A stretch of DNA of 16,870 nucleotides from CALEUX01 sp964521525 (GTDB lineage Bacteria > Bacteroidota > Bacteroidia > Bacteroidales > Marinilabiliaceae), in NCBI GenBank assembly GCA_964521525.1, contig CAZFTD010000067.1, positions 1-16,870 of the forward strand, in the 5' to 3' direction. The notes beneath the pieces are model-generated. The model was not told the DNA's origin, made no database searches, and was given only the letters and a program-made list of their open reading frames with translations. The position numbers and the translations under genes are program-made. This document shows positions 6,163-13,621 of the stretch, piece after piece. The stretch's first letter is position 1; the number at the start of each line of letters is the position of its first letter.

Positions 6163-8220
6163 TTAATGTTCAATAAAAATTCGTGCGTCCACGGCAGTAA
6201 TGCCGCTGCTGTTACCCAATAAGGGGTTCAGGTCCATTTCCTTAATTTCGGTAGCAAATCGCAGCAGTACCGACAAACGAACAATTAATTCTGCAAATTT
6301 TGCCTCATCAATACCTTCTTTTCCCCGGCTCCCTTTAATAATTGAATAAGCTTTCAGGCTGCGAATCATTGAGATTGCCTCGTTAAATGTGAGTGGTGCT
6401 AACCCGTAAGCCTGGTCGCCCAATGCCTCCACAAAAATGCCTCCCAAACCACACAATATAACGTGGCCAAAGCGAGGTTCGTATTTGGCTCCAATAAACA
6501 ATTCCATGCCCTGCTCCATTTTCTGAACCAGTACCGATTTAACGCCTTTAATTCGCTTCATGCGCCTGTATTCAGCAACCAGGTGAACATCGGATTTAAT
6601 ATTCAGGGTTACACCACCCACATCCGACTTATGAACAGGGCCAATTACTTTCATAACAACGGGATAACCAATAGTCTTGGCCAGTTTTAACACACCGCGT
6701 TTGGTCGTGGCAGTTCCCTCTTTTACAGTTGGAATTCCGGCCGATTTTAGTAGTTGCTGAACTACCTCGGGTTCCTGAAAACCATTGGCACAGTTATTTA
6801 TTATTGACCTGGCTGTATCAATATCAATCCCATCCATAAAAAGCGTATCGTCGGCAGGTGGGGGTGTATTGTAAACCTTAGCTAAAGCTTTCCCTAAAAC
6901 AACCTCATCGGGAAAATTAATATGCCCTTTAGAGAGAAAGAATTCAACCTCTTTTTGAGCACTACTGGTAGATGGAAGAATTGGAAAAACAGGTTTGTTA
7001 CAGCTCATCATTTTTTCATGAATCATTTCGTAAGCATCAAAAACCTTTGTTAAACCGGTACTTCCAAAAATAACAATCATACCATGGATGTTATCCATTT
7101 TTGTGTCGCAATACTCCATTATCTGCCCCAATTGTGCTGGCGTTCCGGTAGCCAAAATATCAATAGGATTTCCGGCAGACGAACCTGGATTTAAAATAGC
7201 CAGCAAATCCGCTTGTTGCGACTCCTCTATATTGGGTATCGACAATCCGCCCACCGATAAAGCATCGGTTAGCATCACGCCTGGCCCGCCTGCCTGGGTA
7301 ATAATAGCCAGATTTTGTCCTTTAAGCTCCTTATACATAAAAACTGATGCCACTGTGGTAAGTTCTTCACGTCCAAAGCAGCGTACTATTCCGGCCTTTC
7401 TGAAAAGAGCCTCCACGGCAGAGTCGGCACTGGCCATGGCCCCTGTATGCGATGATGTAGCCCGCTTTCCGGCCTCAGTAACCCCCGACTTAATGGCAGC
7501 AATTTTACATCCCTTACGGATTAATGACGAAGCGTGCTTTAATAATTTATCGGGGTCTTTAATATTCTCTACATAAATAAGTTTAATGCGTGAGCTATGT
7601 TCGGGGTTAAATGAATTATCCCAATATTCCAATACTTCCTCAATGCCGGTTTGAGCACTGTTGCCAACCGTTATAAGCGACGAAAAGGTAAGGCCCTTTG
7701 GCAATGCCGATTCAAGAATAAAAACTGCCGTTGCACCCGACCCGGAAACAAAATCGCAACCTTTGGGGTTAAGCTTGGGAACCGGTGCTGTAAAAACACC
7801 ATTATAAACAGGCGTAATTACTCCAATGCAATTGGGGCCGATAAGCGAAACATTATATTTTTCAGCAATTTCAACCAATTGCTTTTCCAATTCAAGACCA
7901 TCTGCCCCCTCTTCACTAAAACCTGCCGATATAACTATAAAAGCCCTTGTTCCCTTTAATCCAAGCTCGTTGGCAACTGACACACATTTGGCAGCCGGTA
8001 TGGCAAAAATAGCAAGGTCAACAACACCCGGTAACTCATCTACTGTGGCAAATGAAGGCAAGCCCTGAACTTCTGTCCTTGCAGGATTAAGCACATATAT
8101 TTGACCTTTATAACCGCCATCCAGAATATTCTTAACAATTTTTCCGCCAGGCTTGCTCGTGTCCGGCGATCCACCAACTACCAAAATACTTCCCGGATTT
8201 ATCAACGCTTCATTTATCAT
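6163..8220 (-). CDS. Acetate/acyl-CoA ligase (ADP-forming), fused alpha-beta chain
   Basis: A 685-residue NDP-forming acyl-CoA synthetase, catalysing acyl-CoA + ADP + Pi to acid + CoA + ATP by substrate-level phosphorylation. The N-terminal half is the alpha part: a CoA-binding Rossmann domain, then succinyl-CoA-ligase-like domains with the phosphohistidine motif SSHTGAMA (His258). The C-terminal half is the beta ATP-grasp part with GPVHKSDVGGVTLNI (second phosphohistidine candidate His530) and EMDLNPLL near the end. Both histidines of the relay are present, so it should be active. The ATG at 8220 is chosen because it begins MINEALINPGSILVVGG, the usual start. A TTG at 8241 would add seven residues. 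A good -7 box lies upstream at 8306-8313. In this cluster it can turn acyl-CoA from the oxidoreductase into ATP. Acyl chain preference is unknown. A protein acyltransferase (Pat) is unlikely because no GNAT domain is present. Confidence 0.93.
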   Translation of the reverse strand: MINEALINPGSILVVGGSPDTSKPGGKIVKNILDGGYKGQIYVLNPARTEVQGLPSFATVDELPGVVDLAIFAIPAAKCVSVANELGLKGTRAFIVISAGFSEEGADGLELEKQLVEIAEKYNVSLIGPNCIGVITPVYNGVFTAPVPKLNPKGCDFVSGSGATAVFILESALPKGLTFSSLITVGNSAQTGIEEVLEYWDNSFNPEHSSRIKLIYVENIKDPDKLLKHASSLIRKGCKIAAIKSGVTEAGKRATSSHTGAMASADSAVEALFRKAGIVRCFGREELTTVASVFMYKELKGQNLAIITQAGGPGVMLTDALSVGGLSIPNIEESQQADLLAILNPGSSAGNPIDILATGTPAQLGQIMEYCDTKMDNIHGMIVIFGSTGLTKVFDAYEMIHEKMMSCNKPVFPILPSTSSAQKEVEFFLSKGHINFPDEVVLGKALAKVYNTPPPADDTLFMDGIDIDTARSIINNCANGFQEPEVVQQLLKSAGIPTVKEGTATTKRGVLKLAKTIGYPVVMKVIGPVHKSDVGGVTLNIKSDVHLVAEYRRMKRIKGVKSVLVQKMEQGMELFIGAKYEPRFGHVILCGLGGIFVEALGDQAYGLAPLTFNEAISMIRSLKAYSIIKGSRGKEGIDEAKFAELIVRLSVLLRFATEIKEMDLNPLLGNSSGITAVDARIFIEH

Positions 8221-8305
8221 AACACGATCGCTGTTTCTCAATTTAAACTATATAATCAGAATGCTAAATTTCACCAAAATCTATTAAAAAAAAGATTGTG
8301 TGAAT

Positions 8306-8313
8306 CAAATTTA
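8306..8313 (-). promoter_or_regulatory. Candidate -7 box for the acyl-CoA synthetase operon
   Basis: The minus strand reads TAAATTTG, a perfect match to the Bacteroidota -7 consensus TAnnTTTG. It lies in the divergent region shared with hydE and predicts a 5' leader of about 80 bases before the ATG at 8220. No TTG -33 element is seen at the expected distance, so support comes from the -7 box and position only. Confidence 0.4.
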
Positions 8314-8459
8314 TAAAAAACATGCCGATTGTTTACTTGATGTTTCTCACCCTTTGTTATGATTTATTACAGGTTTTAAAGAATGACAACCCAAACAATA
8401 TGAGCCCCGAAATGTTAAAATACAAGTTACAATAGATTATTAATTCCTCAACAGGTATG

Positions 8460-8467
8460 TATTTTTG
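8460..8467 (+). promoter_or_regulatory. Candidate -7 box for hydE
   Basis: TATTTTTG matches TAnnTTTG exactly and predicts transcription starting about 30 bases before the hydE start codon. No clear TTG lies 19-21 bases upstream. Together with the opposite-strand box at 8306-8313 it makes 8221-8502 a divergent promoter region. Confidence 0.45.
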
Positions 8468-8502
8468 TTATTTTTACCTGATGTTTATCTAAAATTCTGA
8501 AT

Positions 8503-9594
8503 GTGCCGATAAAAAGTACAGAAATATTACTATCAAATACGCCAACGGCTCAGGAATTGGCCAAATTGATTGGTGCTACAGGCAATTTGCGTAATCAGTT
8601 AAAGCAAGATGCAGCCCAAACAACCCTGGCCAACAGAGGTAATAAAGTTTTTTACCGTGGTTTAATTGAGTTTTCAAATATCTGTACCAAAAACTGTTAC
8701 TATTGCGGTATCCGAAAAAGCAACTCCCATGTTGAAAGATACATGTTAGCTGAAGAAACTATAATTGACGCAGCCCTGTTTGCGCACAAGAATCATTATG
8801 GTTCGGTTGTTTTGCAATCGGGCGAAAGAAGCGACAGTTATTTTATTGAATTCATAAACCGTATTTTAGCCAGAATAAAAAAAGAAACAGACAATAGGCT
8901 GGGTATTACACTATCGTTAGGAGAACAAAGCCCGGAGGTTTACAAAGATTGGTTCAGCAATGGCGCACATCGTTACCTGCTTCGAATCGAAACTACCAAC
9001 CCAGAGTTATATCAGAATATTCATCCCAACGATGAGGCTCACAATTTTAGCCGACGCTTGGAATGCCTTGAAAACCTTAAAGCAACCGGTTACCAAACCG
9101 GCACCGGGGTAATGATTGGGTTGCCCCAACAAACTTTGGAAGACTTGGCCAATGATTTGCTCTTCTTCAAGTCGTTTGATGTTGATATGGTTGGTATGGG
9201 GCCTTACATTGAGCACGAGTTTACGCCCTTATATGAAGCCAAAGACCATTTGTGGCCATTACAGAAAAGATTTGATGTGGCGCTGAATATGATTGCAACA
9301 TTACGATTGCTCATGCCCGACATTAATATTGCTGCTGCCACAGCTTTGCAATCCATCGACCCAATGGGACGCGAAAAAGCGCTGCAATGGGGAGCCAACA
9401 TAATTATGCCAAACATAACCCCAACACAGCACCGGAAAAACTATTTGTTGTATCAAAACAAACCTTGTACCGACGAAGGTGCCGATGATTGCTCATCGTG
9501 CTTAAAGTTAAGAATTGAAATGGCCGGTAAAGAAATTGGGTTCGACGAATGGGGCGACTCGGAGCACTTTTTTAAGCGCATTCAAAATACTTAA
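8503..9594 (+). CDS. hydE: [FeFe]-hydrogenase H-cluster radical SAM maturase HydE
   Basis: A 363-residue radical SAM enzyme that acts with HydG and HydF to build the diiron subcluster of [FeFe]-hydrogenase. The radical SAM motif CTKNCYYC supplies Cys61, 65 and 68. The family-typical LQSGE follows at 104-108. Near the C terminus Cys322, 330 and 333 (C-x7-C-x2-C) match the second cluster site known in HydE of Thermotoga. This pattern separates it from BioB, which shares the fold. The start is a GTG at 8503: upstream in the same frame only non-start codons occur before a stop at 8479, and the ATG overlapping at 8501 reads into TAA after three codons. zwf begins 68 bases downstream on the same strand. 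HydF and the hydrogenase are not nearby. HydG is about 5 kb away on the other strand. Confidence 0.95.
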   Translation: MPIKSTEILLSNTPTAQELAKLIGATGNLRNQLKQDAAQTTLANRGNKVFYRGLIEFSNICTKNCYYCGIRKSNSHVERYMLAEETIIDAALFAHKNHYGSVVLQSGERSDSYFIEFINRILARIKKETDNRLGITLSLGEQSPEVYKDWFSNGAHRYLLRIETTNPELYQNIHPNDEAHNFSRRLECLENLKATGYQTGTGVMIGLPQQTLEDLANDLLFFKSFDVDMVGMGPYIEHEFTPLYEAKDHLWPLQKRFDVALNMIATLRLLMPDINIAAATALQSIDPMGREKALQWGANIIMPNITPTQHRKNYLLYQNKPCTDEGADDCSSCLKLRIEMAGKEIGFDEWGDSEHFFKRIQNT

Positions 9595-9662
9595 GAAATA
9601 ACCCAAAACACTTAATATAAGGCCGGAAATAAATTTCTGTCCTACAAATTAATCTATTTGAG

Positions 9663-11186
9663 ATGAGAATACCTGATAAACACATTTTAGTCATTTTTGG
9701 GGCTTCAGGCGATTTAACATACCGCAAACTCATTCCATCGGTATACGACCTTTACAGCCAAAAACTGTTACCCGAACAATTTGGAATTATGGGAGTAGGC
9801 AGAACGGCTTTGTCGCACGATGCGTTTCGTGAAAAAATGGAGGGCGGCATTGATGACTTTGCTCTAACCACCAAAGACAAAGAGAAAAAGAAGGCGTTTT
9901 TAAATAAACTGTATTATTATGCCTTTAACACCAAAGAAGGTAATGAATATGCCGGTTTTAAAAACGAGTTGCTGGAGTTGAATCACCAGCTTAACACGGG
10001 CAATAATTTCATTTTTTATCTGGCAACACCGCCCAGTATGTATCCCATAATTCCAAAATACCTGGCAAAGTTTGGATTAAGTGATGAAACCGATGGCTTT
10101 AAACGGCTGATTGTTGAAAAACCATTTGGGTACGACCTCGAAAGTGCCCGCGAACTCAATCACAGTCTCCTGAAAGAGTTTAACGAACATCAGATATACC
10201 GAATCGACCATTATCTGGGCAAAGAAACAGTTCAGAACCTTTTGGTAACCCGTTTCTCAAATGGCATTTTTGAGCCATTGTGGAACCGTAATTTTATTCA
10301 CCATGTAGAGATTACTTCATCTGAAGATATTGGTGTTGGCAACCGGGGTGGTTATTACGAAGGTTCCGGAGCCTTACGCGATATGGTGCAAAACCATTTA
10401 TTATTGCTGGCTTCGTTGGTAGCCATGGAACCACCGGCTCTGATTAATGCCGATAGTATTCGAAATGAAATTGTTAAGGTTCTTCAATCGCTCAGGCCTA
10501 TTCCTGTTGAGAAAGTGGAAGAATTCGTCATCAGAGGGCAATACACGGCATCGGAAGTTAAAGGCAAAAAAAGAAATGCCTATCGCGAGGAAGAAGGTGT
10601 TAACCCAAAAAGTCGCACCGAAACTTTTGTGGCCATGAAATTCTTCATTGATAACTGGCGATGGGCCGGCGTTCCGTTTTACATACGCACCGGCAAAATG
10701 TTGCCTACAAGGGTTACTGAAATTGTTATTCATTTTCAATCTACGCCGCATCACTTATTTGCCAACGACAAAGCCATACAACGACAGCAAAATCAATTGG
10801 TGATAAGAATTCAACCCGACGAAGGCCTTTTATTGAAATTCGGCATGAAAGTTCCGGGAGCCGGCTTCAACGTGCAGGATGTGAACATGGATTTTCATTA
10901 CTCAGAGCTGTCGAACACCTATTTGCCCAGTGCTTATGAACGATTATTGCTCGATGGTATGCTGGGCGATGCTACATTGTATTCGCGTGGCGATGCAGTT
11001 GAAGCAGCATGGGCTTTTGTGGAACCAATTCTAAAAGCATGGAAAGAGCGTCCCTGTATTAAAGTGCATGGATACCCTGCAGGAACCTGGGGCCCTGAAA
11101 TTTCCGACGATTTAATTGAAGGTGCTCAAACCTGGCGATACCCGTGTAAAAATCTTGCCGGCGATGGCGAGTATTGCGAATTGTAG
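9663..11186 (+). CDS. zwf: Glucose-6-phosphate 1-dehydrogenase
   Basis: A 507-residue enzyme oxidising glucose 6-phosphate to 6-phosphoglucono-1,5-lactone with NAD(P)+, the first step of the oxidative pentose phosphate pathway. It shows the dinucleotide-binding GASGDLTYRK (13-22), EKPFG (152-156) and the active-site signature RIDHYLGKE (180-188), with the catalytic His and substrate-binding Lys intact. The length is usual for the family. The gene follows hydE by 68 bases and precedes pgl by 12 bases. zwf and pgl are therefore one transcription unit, and hydE may be part of it, as no strong promoter is visible in the hydE-zwf gap. The sequence does not settle NADP versus NAD preference. Confidence 0.97.
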   Translation: MRIPDKHILVIFGASGDLTYRKLIPSVYDLYSQKLLPEQFGIMGVGRTALSHDAFREKMEGGIDDFALTTKDKEKKKAFLNKLYYYAFNTKEGNEYAGFKNELLELNHQLNTGNNFIFYLATPPSMYPIIPKYLAKFGLSDETDGFKRLIVEKPFGYDLESARELNHSLLKEFNEHQIYRIDHYLGKETVQNLLVTRFSNGIFEPLWNRNFIHHVEITSSEDIGVGNRGGYYEGSGALRDMVQNHLLLLASLVAMEPPALINADSIRNEIVKVLQSLRPIPVEKVEEFVIRGQYTASEVKGKKRNAYREEEGVNPKSRTETFVAMKFFIDNWRWAGVPFYIRTGKMLPTRVTEIVIHFQSTPHHLFANDKAIQRQQNQLVIRIQPDEGLLLKFGMKVPGAGFNVQDVNMDFHYSELSNTYLPSAYERLLLDGMLGDATLYSRGDAVEAAWAFVEPILKAWKERPCIKVHGYPAGTWGPEISDDLIEGAQTWRYPCKNLAGDGEYCEL

Positions 11187-11198
11187 CTAAAAATTAAT

Positions 11199-11927
11199 AT
11201 GTTATTGACATATATGAAGCCAAAAATTGAAATATTCTCCTCTAAAGATGACCTGTCGCGCCAATTTGGTAATGTTCTGATGACTCTGGCAGATAAAAAA
11301 GAGACTGTGAACATAGCCCTCTCTGGCGGAAATACTCCAAAAGCTATTTTCGACTACTTATCAGAACATCTGAAAGATTCCATTTTTTGGAAAAAACTGA
11401 GGTTTTACTGGGTAGACGAGCGTTGTGTTTCGCCCACCCACCCCGACAGCAATTACGGTATGACAGTAAAACATTTGTTATCGAAGGTGCCGGTATCTGA
11501 AAATCAAGTATTCAGAATTGAAGCTGAAAAAGACCCCGTTGAGGCTGCTCAGGAATATGCCGAATTATTGAAGAATAATTTGCCCCGAAAGAACAATCTC
11601 CCCTACCTCGACTTAACAATTTTGGGTATGGGCGACGATGGCCATACAGCTTCAATTTTTCCGCAAGAGATGTATTTATGGAACTCACACAATTTGTGCG
11701 AAGTAGCCACTCACCCACAAACCGGACAAAAACGTGTAACGCTTACCGGTGGTATTATCAATAATTCGGCGCAAGTGCTGTTTCTTGTAACCGGCATTAA
11801 CAAAGCTGTTAAGGTGCATGAAATTTTAAATGAAACCGGAGGCTATCTGGGTTATCCGGCATCTTTGGTAAATCGAAAAAAAAGCGTCTGGTTTATGGAT
11901 AAAGATGCGGCCCGACAGGTTGGTTAG
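11199..11927 (+). CDS. pgl: 6-phosphogluconolactonase
   Basis: A 242-residue cytoplasmic lactonase of the DevB/SOL type that hydrolyses 6-phosphogluconolactone, the product of the adjacent zwf. Motifs include NIALSGGNTPKAIFDYL (38-54), VDERCVSPTHPDSNYGM (72-88) and LGMGDDGHTASIFP (142-155), the last carrying the catalytic His. The start at 11199 gives MLLTYMKPK. An equally plausible ATG at 11214 removes five residues and leaves a 27-base gap to zwf. The family is certain. The next gene converges from the other strand, so the operon ends here without gnd. Confidence 0.95.
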   Translation: MLLTYMKPKIEIFSSKDDLSRQFGNVLMTLADKKETVNIALSGGNTPKAIFDYLSEHLKDSIFWKKLRFYWVDERCVSPTHPDSNYGMTVKHLLSKVPVSENQVFRIEAEKDPVEAAQEYAELLKNNLPRKNNLPYLDLTILGMGDDGHTASIFPQEMYLWNSHNLCEVATHPQTGQKRVTLTGGIINNSAQVLFLVTGINKAVKVHEILNETGGYLGYPASLVNRKKSVWFMDKDAARQVG

Positions 11928-11930
11928 GAA

Positions 11931-12115
11931 AAGGCTGAAGGGTCAAGGCTGAAGGCAAAAGTTATAAGTTTAGGATTTAGGGTTTAGAGTTTAGAGTTTC
12001 AAGCGTAGTGCAGTCCCGAGAATCGGAAAGAGTTTAAAGTTGCTAACAACCAGGAGCTAAGAGCTAACAACTTAAGCCTAATCCCGACACTCAGGTCTCC
12101 GCATCTGAACATATA
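11931..12115. repeat. Degenerate short-repeat tract between convergent genes
   Basis: The gap between pgl and the GH1 gene is filled with small repeats. AAGGCTGAAGG occurs twice (11931-11941, 11945-11955). A seven-base tandem array of TTTAGGA/TTTAGGG/TTTAGAG/TTTAGAG covers 11969-11999. TCCCGAGAATCGG is at 12014-12026. GCTAACAAC occurs twice (12042-12050, 12063-12071), the second pairing with AAGTTG at 12037-12042 through CAACTT (12068-12073). GCATCTGAA is at 12101-12109. No ORF and no clear U-tract terminator for either convergent gene is visible. Confidence 0.65.
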
Positions 12116-12137
12116 AGGTTAAAAATAAAGCCGCTGC

Positions 12138-13487
12138 CTAACTATCTTGTTCGTCGCCTTTCAGGAATTTTCTAAACCAGTGACCTGATGATTTTATAAT
12201 CCGTCGTTGGTTTTTAAAATCGTTGTAAATAAGTCCGAAACGCGGAGAATACCCTTCAACCCATTCAAAATTATCAACCAGTGTCCAAACAAAATACCCA
12301 TCCACAGGCACACCTTCTTTTCTTGCTTTCTTCACTTGCTTCAACATTTTTTGATGGTATCTTCTACGGCTGGCATCGTGGACTTTTTTACCACGTAAAA
12401 AATCGGGATAACAAACACCACTTTCAGTAATAATGATGCTATTTATCTGAGGATAAGAACTGTAAAATTTCAACAATTTATACATGCCTCCGGTATACAC
12501 ATCAAGGCCCATTTCGTTTAGCTCACTTTTTCGCTGAGCCGGTGGAACTTCGCGGGCAAAAAGCAATGGCGGAAAGAGGCTAAACCGGGCCACAACCCTG
12601 AAATAATACTGCAAACCAATAAAATCGAAGTCGAAAGCAAGTCGCTGTTCATCGCCCGCTTCAAAATGCTTCTTTATAATGCCAAGTCCGGGTAAAAGCT
12701 TGGTTGGGTAACCCATACCCAACAATGGTTCCAGAAAAAAACGATTTAAAAGCCCTTCCACTCTGCGGGCTGCGCCTTTATTAAAAAAGAAATGATTCGA
12801 AGGCTTAACGTACGAACACGATAAGGCCACACCAATTTTACTTTCTGGTTGCATCTGGCGTATAATGCGACCACCAAGTGCCATACACAATGTTGCATGA
12901 TGGGCCGCTCTAAGAAATGTGTTCATTCCTCTTCGGCCGGGTGCATGGTAACCCCAAAAGTATCCAAGTCCGGTAAAACTCATTGGCTCGTTCATAACTA
13001 TCCAATGCTTTACCCTGTCGCCAAAATATTGAACGCAAACATGAACAAGGTTCCCAAACCAATCCAGAATGTCACGGTTTGTCCAGCCACCTTTATCTTC
13101 CAGAATCTGAGGCAAATCCCAATGATAAATGGTAATCCAGGGTTCCAGATTATTCTCAAGGCACTTATCAATAACCTTGTTATAAAATTCAATACCTTTA
13201 GGGTTAACAGTTCCAATGCCATCAGGAATAACTCTAGTCCAGGCTATTGAAAACCTAAATTGTTTAAACCCTAAGAACGCGGTTTTTTGTATATCGTCTT
13301 CATACTTTTCATAAAAAGCAGAAGTTTCGCCAGGAATGTCGTTGTTCTTAACATTCGACCCATTTTCGGTAAAATTATCCCATATAGAAGAACTCTTTCC
13401 ATCGCGATTGGCAGCTCCCTCATTTTGGAAAGCACTGATGGTTACGCCCCATTTAAATTTTTTACCAAAATCATTTTTACTTAACAT
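12138..13487 (-). CDS. Glycoside hydrolase family 1 beta-glucosidase
   Basis: A 449-residue GH1 (beta/alpha)8 retaining glycosidase without a signal peptide, so probably cytoplasmic, releasing glucose or a related sugar from beta-linked disaccharides or glycosides. The acid/base is Glu167 in MNEP and the nucleophile Glu355 in ITESG (ESG replaces the usual ENG). Glycone-site residues are also seen: Gln21, His122-Trp123, Trp401 and Glu408-Trp409 in WTLVDNFEWVEGY. The Glu408-Trp409 pair favours unphosphorylated sugars over 6-phospho-beta-glycosides. The family-typical RFSIAW (78-83) is present. It has its own promoter candidate and a paired palindrome upstream (13525-13570). No transporter or kinase neighbours it, but zwf and pgl lie convergently downstream and could take its glucose after phosphorylation. 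Confidence 0.95.
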   Translation of the reverse strand: MLSKNDFGKKFKWGVTISAFQNEGAANRDGKSSSIWDNFTENGSNVKNNDIPGETSAFYEKYEDDIQKTAFLGFKQFRFSIAWTRVIPDGIGTVNPKGIEFYNKVIDKCLENNLEPWITIYHWDLPQILEDKGGWTNRDILDWFGNLVHVCVQYFGDRVKHWIVMNEPMSFTGLGYFWGYHAPGRRGMNTFLRAAHHATLCMALGGRIIRQMQPESKIGVALSCSYVKPSNHFFFNKGAARRVEGLLNRFFLEPLLGMGYPTKLLPGLGIIKKHFEAGDEQRLAFDFDFIGLQYYFRVVARFSLFPPLLFAREVPPAQRKSELNEMGLDVYTGGMYKLLKFYSSYPQINSIIITESGVCYPDFLRGKKVHDASRRRYHQKMLKQVKKARKEGVPVDGYFVWTLVDNFEWVEGYSPRFGLIYNDFKNQRRIIKSSGHWFRKFLKGDEQDS

Positions 13488-13524
13488 GTCAATTTTTTGC
13501 GTTATAATCCTGAAGATTAAATAT

Positions 13525-13558
13525 ATAACCGGTCTATTCAGAGTTTAAAACCGGTTAT
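13525..13558. promoter_or_regulatory. Paired ACCGGT palindrome, operator candidate for the GH1 gene
   Basis: ATAACCGGT (13525-13533) and ACCGGTTAT (13550-13558) are a perfect nine-base inverted repeat with a 16-base spacer. Each half is itself a palindrome around ACCGGT, with centres 22 bases apart, about two helical turns. The pair spans the transcription start predicted from the -7 box at 13563-13570. This arrangement fits a repressor site, perhaps of the LacI family, whose operators often centre on CCGG or CG. No regulator gene lies in the window. Confidence 0.45.
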
Positions 13559-13562
13559 TCAA

Positions 13563-13570
13563 CAAAAATA
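13563..13570 (-). promoter_or_regulatory. Candidate -7 box for the GH1 gene
   Basis: The minus strand reads TATTTTTG, a perfect TAnnTTTG match, giving a predicted start near 13556 and a leader of about 70 bases. No TTG is found at the usual -33 distance. A small perfect palindrome GAGTAA-TG-TTACTC (13585-13598) lies in the upstream promoter area. Confidence 0.45.
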
Positions 13571-13621
13571 TCAATGTTTTAGAGGAGTAATGTTACTCAA
13601 ATATTAAATCTGACTTTAAGG

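Noticed and set aside
7088..7576. Plus-strand open frame of 162 codons opposite the acyl-CoA synthetase
   Set aside because: It lies wholly inside the conserved synthetase gene. The Cys/Pro/Ser-rich composition is typical of a shadow frame.
8501..8512. ATG at 8501 as the hydE start
   Set aside because: It reads ATG TGC CGA TAA and stops at once. The overlapping GTG at 8503 is in the HydE frame.
8503..9594. BioB (biotin synthase) as the identity of the first radical SAM protein
   Set aside because: The C-x7-C-x2-C site near the C terminus and the LQSGE motif fit HydE, and no biotin genes are nearby.
11969..11999. CRISPR-like repeat array
   Set aside because: Units are only seven bases, contiguous and without spacers.
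12849..13250. Plus-strand open frame of 133 codons opposite the GH1 gene
   Set aside because: It overlaps intact GH1 motifs including the catalytic NEP. The translation is low in quality and unlike any family I know.
13585..13598. GAGTAATGTTACTC hairpin as a terminator for the barrel gene
   Set aside because: The stem is short and AT-rich and no U tract follows on the minus strand. It is more likely promoter-associated or chance.
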